Under the pieces are notes generated by a model. It had not been told where the DNA came from, searched no databases, and worked only from the letters and a program-made list of their open reading frames with translations. Both the position numbers and the translations under genes were made by a program. Positions 35,911 to 43,669 of a stretch of DNA of 45,560 nt are shown here, one piece after another. The DNA is taken from positions 1 to 45,560 of the forward strand of contig CASDXF010000027.1 in NCBI GenBank assembly GCA_949285075.1, in the 5' to 3' direction. Each line of letters opens with the position of its first letter. The first letter of the stretch is position 1. This DNA is from an uncultured Bacteroides sp. Its GTDB lineage: Bacteria; Bacteroidota; Bacteroidia; Bacteroidales; Bacteroidaceae.

Positions 35911-36653
35911 GCGAGAAGGAGAAGATAGGGACTTACCGCCTCGTGGCCGAACCGTTCCACGTAGACTTCAGCGGGCGGCTGACGCTGGGCGTGCTCGGCA
36001 ATCACCTGCTGAACTGCGCGGGGTTCCACGCCACCGAACGGGGATTCGGCATCGCCACGCTGAACGAGGAGAACTATACGTGGGTGCTGTCGAGGCTGGC
36101 CATTGAGATGGACGAGATGCCCCGCCAGTACGAGGAGTTCACCGTGCAGACGTGGATTGAGAACGTCTACCGGCTGTTCACCGACCGTAACTTCGCCGTC
36201 ACGGACAAGGACGGCAGGCGGATAGGCTACGCCCGCTCGGTGTGGGCCATGATTAACCTCTCTACCCGAAAGCCGGCCGACCTGCTGAGCCTGAACGGGG
36301 GAGGCATCCTCGACTACGTGTGCGACGAGCCTTGCCCCATCGAGAAGCCCTCGCGCGTCAAGGTGACGGCGGGGGAACCGGTGGCGACGCTCACCGCGAG
36401 GTACAGCGACATCGACGTGAACGGTCATGTCAACAGCGTGCGCTACATCGAGCACATACTCGACCTCTTCCCCCTCGACCTCTACCGTGAGAGGCGGCTG
36501 AGGCGGTTCGAGATGGCCTACGTGTCGGAGTGCTACTACGGCGACGAGCTTTCCTTCTACCTTGACGAGGCGGGAGGGGGCGAGTACCGAGCCGAGGTGA
36601 GAAAGGGCGCGGGCGGCGAGGTGGCCTGCCGTGCGAGAGTCATGTTTGAATAA
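35907..36653 (+). CDS. Acyl-ACP thioesterase
   Basis: Hydrolyses acyl-acyl-carrier-protein to free fatty acid; 248 aa, double hot-dog fold like plant FatA/FatB but without a transit peptide. First hot-dog: YRLVAEPFHVDFSGRLTLG, ERGFGIATLNEENYTWVLS, VQTWIENVYRLFTDRNF. Second: ATLTARYSDIDVNGHVNSVR, in which the Asn and His of DVNGHVNSVRYIEHIL are the expected catalytic pair. ATGA overlap with ilvN couples it to the ilv operon, an arrangement known in Bacteroides relatives. One reason may be that branched-chain keto acids feed branched fatty-acid synthesis, but this is inference. Confidence 0.93.
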   Translation: MSEKEKIGTYRLVAEPFHVDFSGRLTLGVLGNHLLNCAGFHATERGFGIATLNEENYTWVLSRLAIEMDEMPRQYEEFTVQTWIENVYRLFTDRNFAVTDKDGRRIGYARSVWAMINLSTRKPADLLSLNGGGILDYVCDEPCPIEKPSRVKVTAGEPVATLTARYSDIDVNGHVNSVRYIEHILDLFPLDLYRERRLRRFEMAYVSECYYGDELSFYLDEAGGGEYRAEVRKGAGGEVACRARVMFE

Positions 36654-36707
36654 GTAAAGTGAATATAACTTCAGCGTTAATCAATTAACAGTAAAAACAA
36701 AAAGAAA

Positions 36708-37751
36708 ATGGCACAATTGAATTTTGGCGGTGTTATCGAGAATGTGGTAACCCGCGACGAGTTCCCTCTGGAGAAGGCTCGCGAGATATTGAAAGATGAG
36801 ACTATCGCGGTGATTGGCTACGGCGTGCAAGGGCCGGGACAGTCGCTCAACCTGCGCGACAACGGGTTCAACGTTATCGTGGGACAACGTCAGGGCAAGA
36901 CCTACGACAAGGCGGTGGCCGACGGATGGGTGCCGGGTGAGACCCTCTTCAGCATCGAGGAGGCTTGCGCTAAGGCGACCATCGTGATGTGCCTGCTGTC
37001 CGACGCGGCGGTCATCTCGGTATGGCCCACCATCAAGCCGCACCTGACCGCGGGCAAGGCCCTCTACTTCTCTCACGGGTTCGCCATCACGTGGAACGAC
37101 CGCACGGGAGTGGTGCCTCCCCAAGACATCGACGTTATCATGGTGGCTCCGAAGGGGTCGGGAACGTCGCTGCGTACCATGTTCCTCGAAGGACGCGGAC
37201 TGAACTCATCGTACGCTATCTATCAGGACGCTACGGGCAAGGCGATGGACAGAACCATCGCGCTGGGCATCGGAATCGGCTCGGGATACCTGTTCGAGAC
37301 GACTTTCCAGCATGAGGCCACGTCGGACCTCACGGGCGAGCGCGGCTCGCTGATGGGAGCCATTCAGGGACTGCTGCTCGCTCAGTACGAGGTGCTGCGC
37401 GAGAACGGCCATACGCCCTCCGAGGCCTTCAACGAGACGGTGGAGGAGCTGACGCAGTCGCTCATGCCGCTGTTCGCCAAGAACGGTATGGACTGGATGT
37501 ACGCCAACTGCTCTACGACCGCTCAACGCGGGGCGCTCGACTGGATGGGCCCGTTCCACGACGCCATCAAGCCCGTGGTGCAGAAGCTGTACGAGAGCGT
37601 GAAGTCGGGACACGAGGCGCAAATCTCCATCGACAGCAACTCGCAGCCTGACTATCGCGACAAGCTGAACGCCGAGCTTAAAGCGCTGCGCGAGAGCGAG
37701 ATGTGGCAGACCGCCGTTACGGTGCGCAAGCTGCGTCCCGAGAATAACTAA
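36708..37751 (+). CDS. ilvC: Ketol-acid reductoisomerase
   Basis: NADPH-dependent isomeroreductase making 2,3-dihydroxyisovalerate from acetolactate; 347 aa, class I length. Rossmann motif IGYGVQGPGQSLNLRDNG, cofactor loop IVGQRQGKTYDKA, the conserved LYFSHGFAITW, and the metal/substrate-binding knotted domain with QHEATSDLTGERGSLMGAIQ and EAFNETVEELTQSLMPLF. It is the last gene of the operon, 54 bp after the thioesterase, and is followed by a terminator. Confidence 0.97.
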   Translation: MAQLNFGGVIENVVTRDEFPLEKAREILKDETIAVIGYGVQGPGQSLNLRDNGFNVIVGQRQGKTYDKAVADGWVPGETLFSIEEACAKATIVMCLLSDAAVISVWPTIKPHLTAGKALYFSHGFAITWNDRTGVVPPQDIDVIMVAPKGSGTSLRTMFLEGRGLNSSYAIYQDATGKAMDRTIALGIGIGSGYLFETTFQHEATSDLTGERGSLMGAIQGLLLAQYEVLRENGHTPSEAFNETVEELTQSLMPLFAKNGMDWMYANCSTTAQRGALDWMGPFHDAIKPVVQKLYESVKSGHEAQISIDSNSQPDYRDKLNAELKALRESEMWQTAVTVRKLRPENN

Positions 37752-37785
37752 CGGCTCCGGCGGACTCTCCGCGGGGCATGAACTG

Positions 37786-37833
37786 GGGCCGCGTGAGGCG
37801 TGTATGCGCATCACGCGGCCCTCTTCGTGTCTT
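37786..37833 (+). terminator. Terminator of the ilv operon
   Basis: GGGCCGCGTGA (37786-37796) pairs perfectly with TCACGCGGCCC (37811-37821), followed by a T-rich but interrupted stretch (TCTTCGTGTCTTT). Confidence 0.75.
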
Positions 37834-37874
37834 TCCGACCGCTCCGGCCAGAGGACGCTCCGGAGGGGGCCTGC

Positions 37875-37915
37875 GATAAGTCCGGAACTCATGTAGGATG
37901 AGTTCCGTACTTATC
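37875..37915. other. Strong hairpin between convergent genes
   Basis: GATAAGT and CGGAACTCAT (37875-37892) pair with ATGAGTTCCG and ACTTATC (37898-37915), one mismatch, loop of 5. No T-run follows on either side. It lies 37 bp beyond the helicase stop codon and may end or protect that transcript. Confidence 0.6.
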
Positions 37916-37951
37916 CTATGCCGCTCCTGAGGGGTGTGTGGAGGGGGCGCG

Positions 37952-39862
37952 TCATGTGCGCTCATGGGCTTGGCCCGCGGAGGCGACGTACTCTAGCAGC
38001 TTCTTGTAGAAGGGGTGGCGCGACAGCGTCTCGGCCTCGCCCAAGATGACGAGCTTCATGCGGGCGCGGGTAATCGCCACGTTCATTCGCCGCAGGTCGC
38101 TGAGGAAGCCTATCTGCCCCTCCTCGTTGGCCCGCACCAGACTGATGAATATCACGTCGCGCTCCTGCCCCTGAAAGCCGTCTACGGTGTTCACGGTGAT
38201 GAGGTCGCGCAGCGGGCGTAGGGCGTCGCTCCGCCTAATCCTTCCCCGCAGGTACTGCACCTGCGCCTTGTACGGGGAGATGAGGCCGAAGTCGACCCGC
38301 TCGTCCAGTATGCGCCCGCGGCCTATGCGCTCGACGTACGCCTCCAGTTCACTCATCAGGAGGTCGGCCTCCTGACGGTTGATTCGGCCGAAACTCTCGC
38401 CCACGAACTCCTCCTTGAACTCCATGCCCGTCGTGTCAATCCACGTCATGGGGATGTCCCAGTCCAGTATTCCCCGGTGACGCACCTCGGGGGCGGCCCG
38501 CAGCTCGCCGCGGTAGAACCACTGGGAGGGGAAGCGCATGATGTCCTCGTTCATGCGGTACTGCACCTTGAGCAGCGACACGGCGGCGGGCTTCGTCCTC
38601 GCCACCTTCTCCATCAGCGTGCGGTCGAGTCCTCCGCGCGCCGCCTCCACGCACTTGATGGTGGGGGGCAACTGGCAGTGGTCGCCCGCCAGAACCACGC
38701 GGTCGGCCTTGCGGATGGCTATCCAGCAGGCCGCTTCCAACGCTTGCGCCGCCTCGTCGATAAAGAGCGTGGCGAACCTCCGTCCGTTGAGCAGGCGGTG
38801 GTTGCTGCTCACTAAGGTAGAGGCGATGACCTTCGCCCCGTCGAAGAGGTCGGCGTTGATGCGTATCTCCAGTTCGGTGGCTCTGTCCCTCAGCCGGCTC
38901 ATGCGGTTGCGTGCGCTCTCACGTTCGGCGTAGCTTGCGCCCCTTCCCCTCCTGCCGAGCTCGCGTATGGCCTTGCGAATGCTCCACAGCTCGGGGTAGG
39001 CGGGGTGGCTCTCGAAACGCCTCTCGTAGGTGAACGACAGCATCTTGTCGTTCACCCTTGTGGGGTTCCCGATGCGCAGCACCGATATTCCCCGGTCGAC
39101 CAGTTTCTCGCTAATCCAGTCGACGGCGGTGTTGCTCTGCGCGCAGACCAGTACCTGAGGCTCGCGGTGCAGGGTCTCGTAGATGGCCTCCACCAGTGTG
39201 GTGGTCTTGCCCGTTCCCGGAGGGCCGTGCACGATGGCCACGTCCCGGGCGCACAGCACCTTGTTGACGGCCGTCTCCTGCGTGCTGTTCAGCCACGGGA
39301 AACGCGTGGGGTACAGCTCCCTGAAGCCGGGCTTGTCGCCGCCCAAGAGGATGTCTCTCAGCTTGGCGAGGCGGTTCCCCTTCGCCCTCAGCGTGTCCTC
39401 CAACGCCTCGAACATGAAGCGGTAGGAGGTCTCGTCGAAGTAGAGCTGCACGCCTACCGTGTCCTCCGTCTGCAACTCGGTCAGCGCCCCTCCCCCGGGC
39501 AGGGCCACCACCATGCGGCTGTCGTCGGCGTAGCTCACCGTGGCTACGAAGCTCATGTAGGTCACCTTCCCCTCCGGCGACTGTCGGAAGAAGCGGACGG
39601 GCCGGCCGAACTCGAAGGCGTGCTCTATCTCCCGGTCCTCCTCGTTGCGTGTGACCTCTATGACCAGTTGGTTCAGCGAGTTGTAGAAGCTCCTTCCCCG
39701 GTGGGCCGGATACCAGCATAGTCCCCGCTTCACCTTTCGGGCGATGCCCATCGTCTCGGTCTGCCGCTTGAACTCCTCCTTCTCGTACTCGTACTCCATG
39801 CGCAGCAGGAGCTGTTGGCATTGCAGGTCGGCTATGGGGCTGTTGGCTTGACTGTTGTTCAT
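37952..39862 (-). CDS. Superfamily 1 DNA/RNA helicase (IGHMBP2/Dna2-NAM7-like)
   Basis: Cytosolic UvrD/Upf1-like helicase of 636 aa from ATG 39862 (MNNSQANSPIADLQ); an upstream in-frame ATG at 39938 would run through a terminator hairpin and is unlikely. An N-terminal accessory domain (about 1-190) precedes Walker A (AIVHGPPGTGKTTTL, near residue 210), the QSNTAVDWI motif, Walker B as LFIDEAAQALEA, motif III (LAGDHCQLPPT), motif V (TVNTVDGFQGQERDVIFIS) and motif VI (NVAITRARMKLVILG). Function in the cell is unknown; relatives act on DNA, RNA or both. It is downstream of pfkA but separated by a terminator. Confidence 0.93.
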   Translation of the reverse strand: MNNSQANSPIADLQCQQLLLRMEYEYEKEEFKRQTETMGIARKVKRGLCWYPAHRGRSFYNSLNQLVIEVTRNEEDREIEHAFEFGRPVRFFRQSPEGKVTYMSFVATVSYADDSRMVVALPGGGALTELQTEDTVGVQLYFDETSYRFMFEALEDTLRAKGNRLAKLRDILLGGDKPGFRELYPTRFPWLNSTQETAVNKVLCARDVAIVHGPPGTGKTTTLVEAIYETLHREPQVLVCAQSNTAVDWISEKLVDRGISVLRIGNPTRVNDKMLSFTYERRFESHPAYPELWSIRKAIRELGRRGRGASYAERESARNRMSRLRDRATELEIRINADLFDGAKVIASTLVSSNHRLLNGRRFATLFIDEAAQALEAACWIAIRKADRVVLAGDHCQLPPTIKCVEAARGGLDRTLMEKVARTKPAAVSLLKVQYRMNEDIMRFPSQWFYRGELRAAPEVRHRGILDWDIPMTWIDTTGMEFKEEFVGESFGRINRQEADLLMSELEAYVERIGRGRILDERVDFGLISPYKAQVQYLRGRIRRSDALRPLRDLITVNTVDGFQGQERDVIFISLVRANEEGQIGFLSDLRRMNVAITRARMKLVILGEAETLSRHPFYKKLLEYVASAGQAHERT

Positions 39863-39889
39863 AACGTGCTTGTGTGATTGGTTGAGGGT

Positions 39890-39933
39890 AGTAAAAAGAA
39901 ATGCCGGACAAAGGAGGCTTTCCCTCATCCGGC
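39890..39933 (-). terminator. Terminator between pfkA and the helicase gene
   Basis: On the minus strand GCCGGA...TCCGGC (39933-39928 with 39908-39903) encloses a GAGG/CCTC stem, followed by ATTTCTTTTT. It ends only about 30 nt before the helicase start codon, and I see no promoter in between. Confidence 0.8.
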
Positions 39934-39963
39934 TCATTGGATTGTCGCTTTTGCGCCTATTAG

Positions 39964-40890
39964 TTATATGGACAGTTCCTTCAGTACGTTCACAAGCTCC
40001 TTCTTGATAGGCTTGTCGTTCTTGATGGCCTTGCTGAAGGGCACGTAGACGATTTCGTCGTGCTCAATGCCTATCATGACGTTGCGCTGGTCCTCCATGA
40101 TGGCGTCGATGGCCGCCGCTCCCAGCCGGCTCGCTAGTATGCGGTCGTGCGCCGTGGGGCTTCCGCCTCGCTGCAAGTGTCCCAGAATGGTTACCCGCAC
40201 GTCATACTGCGGATATTCGTTCTTCACGCGCTCGGCGTAGTGCATGGCTCCTCCCGTCAGCTCGCTTTCGGCCACGATGACGATACTGCTGTTCTTCGAC
40301 TTGCGGAACCCGTTCTTGATGAACTCCTCCAGTTGGTCTACCTCGGTGCTGAACTCCGGTATGATGGCCGCTTCCGCTCCCGAGGCGATAGCCCCGTTCA
40401 GGGCGAGGAATCCGGCGTCCCGTCCCATCACTTCGACGAAGAATAGCCGTTCGTGCGAGGTGGCGGTGTCGCGTATCTTGTCCACCGCGTCCAGTATCGT
40501 GTTCAGCGCGGTGTCGTACCCGATGGTCGTGTCCGTGCCGTAGAGGTCGTTGTCGATAGTTCCCGGCAGTCCGATGCAGGGCACGTCAAACTCTTGGGCG
40601 AAGATGCGCGCTCCGGTCAGCGAACCGTCTCCTCCGATTACGACCAACGCGTCGATGCCTTCCTTCTTCATGTTGTCGTAGGCGAGCTGCCTTCCCTCAG
40701 GGGTGGTGAACTCCTTGCAGCGGGCCGTCTTCAGGATAGTCCCGCCCAGTTGGATGATATTGCTGACGTTCTGGCTCTTGAACTCCTTGATTTCTCCGGT
40801 TACCAAGCCCTTGTATCCTCTGTATATGCCTTTTACGCTCAGTCCGTTGTAAATGGCGGCACGCGTCACGGCGCGGATGGCGGCGTTCAT
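39964..40890 (-). CDS. pfkA: 6-phosphofructokinase with damaged 5' end (probable frameshift)
   Basis: ATP-dependent phosphofructokinase of glycolysis. The open frame (308 aa from ATG 40890) starts at [16 protein letters not shown] and is otherwise intact: [16 protein letters not shown], the catalytic [59 protein letters not shown]. What is missing is the start of the family, the ATP-binding ILTSGGDAPG loop. The real start is still visible at ATG 40924 (MGTVKC, as expected), and the codons for GDAPG lie just before 40890, but 20 bases between them are gone, so the two parts are out of frame. Either the gene is a pseudogene, or it makes a shortened protein without the ATP loop, or the assembly has an error. 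Confidence 0.85.
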   Translation of the reverse strand: MNAAIRAVTRAAIYNGLSVKGIYRGYKGLVTGEIKEFKSQNVSNIIQLGGTILKTARCKEFTTPEGRQLAYDNMKKEGIDALVVIGGDGSLTGARIFAQEFDVPCIGLPGTIDNDLYGTDTTIGYDTALNTILDAVDKIRDTATSHERLFFVEVMGRDAGFLALNGAIASGAEAAIIPEFSTEVDQLEEFIKNGFRKSKNSSIVIVAESELTGGAMHYAERVKNEYPQYDVRVTILGHLQRGGSPTAHDRILASRLGAAAIDAIMEDQRNVMIGIEHDEIVYVPFSKAIKNDKPIKKELVNVLKELSI

Positions 40891-40952
40891 GCCGGGGGCA
40901 TCACCTACACTTCACTGTTCCCATAACAATCTTTTTATTAATTAGACGGGGG

Positions 40953-40960
40953 CAAAGGTA
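40953..40960 (-). promoter_or_regulatory. Candidate -7 element of pfkA
   Basis: Minus-strand TACCTTTG, an exact TAnnTTTG match 28 bp before the ancestral pfkA start at 40924 and after the ispH stop, so pfkA has its own promoter. Confidence 0.55.
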
Positions 40961-41033
40961 CTATAAAAAGTTGAACCCTCCGTTTCGGGCTTTCCTTTTT
41001 CGTGTGACGAAAGCATTAAAAATGCTCAAATGC

Positions 41034-41900
41034 CTACCGCACGAGCTTCTGGAGGTGGCGCGATATTTTCTCCATCAGCCACTTGGGGGTAGAGGTCGCC
41101 CCGCACACCCCTACCGACCCGACGCCCTTCAGCAGCGACTCGTCTATCTCCTCCACGCTGTCTATCAGGTGCGAGTTGGGGTTCACTTTCAGGCATTCCT
41201 CGAACAGCATCTTCCCGTTCGAGCTTTTCTTTCCGCTGACGAAGAATATCAGGTCGTGCGACGAGGCGAACTCCCGCAGCTTGGGCATACGGTTGGCCAC
41301 CTGCCGGCAAATCGTGTCGTAATACTCGAAGGTCGCTTCCGGCGAGATGTGCCGCTTGATGTACTCCACGATTTCCTGAAACTCCTCCAGCGATTTCGTC
41401 GTCTGCGAGAAGAGCCTGATGCTCTTGTTGAAGTCCAGTTTGCTCACCTCCTCCGCCTTCTCGATGACGATAGCCTTCCCGTCAGTCTGCCCCACCAGTC
41501 CCAACACCTCGGCGTGTCCGTTCTTGCCGTAGATGACGATTTGCGTCTCCTTTCCCTCGTCCTGCAGGAAGGCCTGCTTGATGCGCTTCTGCAAGCGGAG
41601 CACCACCGGGCAGGTGGCGTCGATGATTTCTATGCCGTTCTCCTTCGCTGTGGCGTAGGTCTCCGGCGGCTCTCCGTGCGCCCTTAGCAGCACCTTCACG
41701 TCATGCAGCCGCTTGAACTCCTCGTGGTCTATGGTGGTCAGCCCCATCTCCTTGAGCCGCTCCACCTCCCGGCTGTTGTGCACGATGTCGCCGAGGCAGT
41801 ACAGCGTGCCTCCCTTCGCCAGTTCCTCCTCCGCCTTATGGATGGCGGTGACCACGCCGAAGCAGAACCCCGAGCCTTCGTCTATCTCTATCGTCGTCAT
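41034..41900 (-). CDS. ispH: 4-hydroxy-3-methylbut-2-enyl diphosphate reductase
   Basis: Last enzyme of the MEP isoprenoid pathway, making IPP and DMAPP from HMBPP with an iron-sulfur cluster. 288 aa, full length. The cluster cysteines are Cys13 (GSGFCFGV), Cys97 (IIDATCPVV) and Cys198 (YDTICRQV). Substrate-contacting histidines lie in GDIVHNSREVERL and LLRAHGEPPE, and the SSNGKMLFEECLK and GVCGATSTPKWLM blocks are conserved. It begins three bases after the cmk stop, a pairing common in Bacteroidota. Confidence 0.97.
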   Translation of the reverse strand: MTTIEIDEGSGFCFGVVTAIHKAEEELAKGGTLYCLGDIVHNSREVERLKEMGLTTIDHEEFKRLHDVKVLLRAHGEPPETYATAKENGIEIIDATCPVVLRLQKRIKQAFLQDEGKETQIVIYGKNGHAEVLGLVGQTDGKAIVIEKAEEVSKLDFNKSIRLFSQTTKSLEEFQEIVEYIKRHISPEATFEYYDTICRQVANRMPKLREFASSHDLIFFVSGKKSSNGKMLFEECLKVNPNSHLIDSVEEIDESLLKGVGSVGVCGATSTPKWLMEKISRHLQKLVR

Positions 41901-41903
41901 GCG

Positions 41904-42632
41904 TCAGTCTCGGTCTTTCGGGTTATTGTCCGTGTTCTCCGCGCCGTCGTTCACGGCCTCCCTGAAGCGTTCCATCAGCCAAGCCTTCTGTTGCTCGATG
42001 GTGAGGTTCGTGTTGTCTAGCAGCAGTGCGTCGTCGGCCTTGCGCAGCGGGCTCACCTCCCGGTGTTGGTCGATGTCGTCCCTCTGCTTCACGTTGGCCA
42101 GAATCTCGTCGAAGTCCGCCTCCTGCCCTTTGGCCTTCAGCTCCTCGAACCGGCGTTGCGCCCTGATTTCCGGCGACGCGGTGACGAATACCTTCAGCTC
42201 GGCGTTCGGGAAGACCGTCGTGCCGATGTCCCTCCCGTCCATCACGATGCCTTTCTCCCTGCCCATAGCCTGCTGCTGCGCCACCATCGCCTCGCGCACG
42301 AAGTCGAGTGCGCTGATGGGGCTTACCTTAGCCGATACCGCCATCGTGCGTATCCGGTTCTCCACGTTCACGCCGTTCAGGTAGGTGTCGGGCCGTCCGG
42401 TCTCGGGGTTGAATCGGAAAGAGATATTGACGCGTTCAAGCTCCCGGCGCAGCCGTTCCCGATCGATGCTTTCGCCCTCGAAGATGCCGTTTTCCATACT
42501 GTATAGCGTGACGGCGCGGTACATCGCCCCGCTGTCGATATAGATATATCCCACCTCCTTAGCGAGGTCTTTGGCCATTGTGCTCTTCCCGCACGAGGAG
42601 AAGCCGTCGATTGCGATGATAATCTTTTTCAT
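41904..42632 (-). CDS. cmk: Cytidylate kinase
   Basis: Phosphorylates CMP and dCMP with ATP; 242 aa. P-loop in [19 protein letters not shown] (residues 6-24), CMP-binding [34 protein letters not shown], and the lid [19 protein letters not shown]. First gene of the cmk-ispH unit, with a -7 box at 42661-42668. The C-terminal tail ([15 protein letters not shown]) is acidic and probably disordered. Confidence 0.97.
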   Translation of the reverse strand: MKKIIIAIDGFSSCGKSTMAKDLAKEVGYIYIDSGAMYRAVTLYSMENGIFEGESIDRERLRRELERVNISFRFNPETGRPDTYLNGVNVENRIRTMAVSAKVSPISALDFVREAMVAQQQAMGREKGIVMDGRDIGTTVFPNAELKVFVTASPEIRAQRRFEELKAKGQEADFDEILANVKQRDDIDQHREVSPLRKADDALLLDNTNLTIEQQKAWLMERFREAVNDGAENTDNNPKDRD

Positions 42633-42660
42633 ACCTTCTTTACGTTCTTTGTTCGAGCGT

Positions 42661-42668
42661 CAAAGATA
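42661..42668 (-). promoter_or_regulatory. Candidate -7 element of cmk
   Basis: Minus-strand TATCTTTG, an exact TAnnTTTG match, 28 bp before the cmk start codon. No -33 match is evident. Confidence 0.5.
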
Positions 42669-42700
42669 CGGGTAATTTTGAAATCTCGGGTCGGGCGGTA

Positions 42701-43230
42701 TCTTAAAAACAGACCATCCTGAAAAACGGAACATCCTGACGGCTCAGAATCGCGATAATTCGGACCGGAGTACGCCTCGGATGAAAAGAACGCGGCGTAG
42801 AGGCGTTTGCGAAATTCATCGTGTCAGCGGAACGGACGATAGCGTGACGTTTCCGCTCCTTTAACGGAAAATCCGTTTCTTATCGCGCCGAAATGAGTCC
42901 GTATGGTGTGATATGGATACTTCTTTTTTGTTCGGGATTTAAGGCCGATTAGAGTCCGGAAAGCGTAAAATACCCTTCCGATTCGCCGGAACGTACGCTT
43001 TTTGTTTTCCCTTCCCCGTTTTTCATCTGAGAAATGGGGCTACGGCTCACGAGCGGTAGGGCCTCGCCTCGCGACGGATTGCCCTTGCTGACCGCTGAAA
43101 TAGGGCTTTCCCATGCGGCTCTCTCCCCGAAACGTGCGGTTTTTACACGTTTTTTTGGCGTTTCGGCCACCTAGAATGGAAATTTTGGCGGCTTCGTTTT
43201 TTGGGAAAATCTTAAAAATAGAACATTTTT
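42701..43230 (+). repeat. Long intergenic repeat, copy D (530 bp, full length)
   Basis: 5' pair AAAAACAGACCATCCTG and AAAAACGGAACATCCTG (42705-42738), then CGCGATAATTCGGACCGGAG, GAAAAGAACGCGGCGTAGAG, GCGAAATTCATCGTGTCAG, a diverged G+C-rich block around 43030-43110, and the 3' motif TCTTAAAAATAGAACATTTTT (43210-43230). It starts 33 bp beyond the cmk -7 box. The remaining stretch to 43400 shows nothing recognisable; beyond it the A+T-rich island begins. Confidence 0.78.
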
Positions 43231-43413
43231 CCGGTGGGGGAGAAGTTGGTTGTTCCGACCGGACAACGTTTGTCGAATACGCCTATGGGTCTCGGAAAAG
43301 CGGCTCACAGGACTTTATATATCAGAAGTGTGTAAGTCCATTTCAGAAGCGGTACAAGCAAACAAGAAGATAAAGAAAGAGTGATATGTGCTACTTACCT
43401 TGAAGAGTTTTTA

Positions 43414-43421
43414 TAACTTTG
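43414..43421 (+). promoter_or_regulatory. Candidate -7 element of the restriction-modification island
   Basis: TAACTTTG, an exact TAnnTTTG match, 27 bp before the ATG of the dam remnant. No well-placed -33 TTTG. Confidence 0.45.
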
Positions 43422-43447
43422 TGCTGAAAATAACAACTATACTGCAT

Positions 43448-43650
43448 ATGAGCAATAAAACATATACACCTGCCAAACCTTTTGTGAAGTGGGTAGGTGG
43501 GAAGACGCAACTTTTGGAGGACATAAAACGTTCTTTACCATCAGGCTTTTCACAAAAGAAGGATATTGTTTATGTAGAACCTTTTGTGGGAGGAGGTGCC
43601 GTATTATTTGGATAATACAATAACTTCCTATTATAATCAATGACATAAAT
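43448..43650 (+). pseudogene. Broken DpnM/Dam-type adenine methyltransferase
   Basis: The first 56 codons from ATG 43448 encode the start of a class D12 (Dam/DpnM) GATC methyltransferase: KPFVKWVGGKTQLLEDIKRS is the AdoMet-binding opening and VYVEPFVGGGAVLF is motif I (FxGxG-like). The frame stops at 43613. Two frames over, the family continues: after a T that seems lost near 43610, the codons read WIIQ, a TAA, then LPIIINDIN, which is the conserved INDIN motif that follows motif I. After about 43645 homology ends and the next gene begins. So the gene has one frameshift, one stop and loss of about three quarters of its length (usual size about 270-290 aa). No complete Dam is in the window. 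Confidence 0.8.
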
Positions 43651-43669
43651 TTTAATCCAACACATTCTT

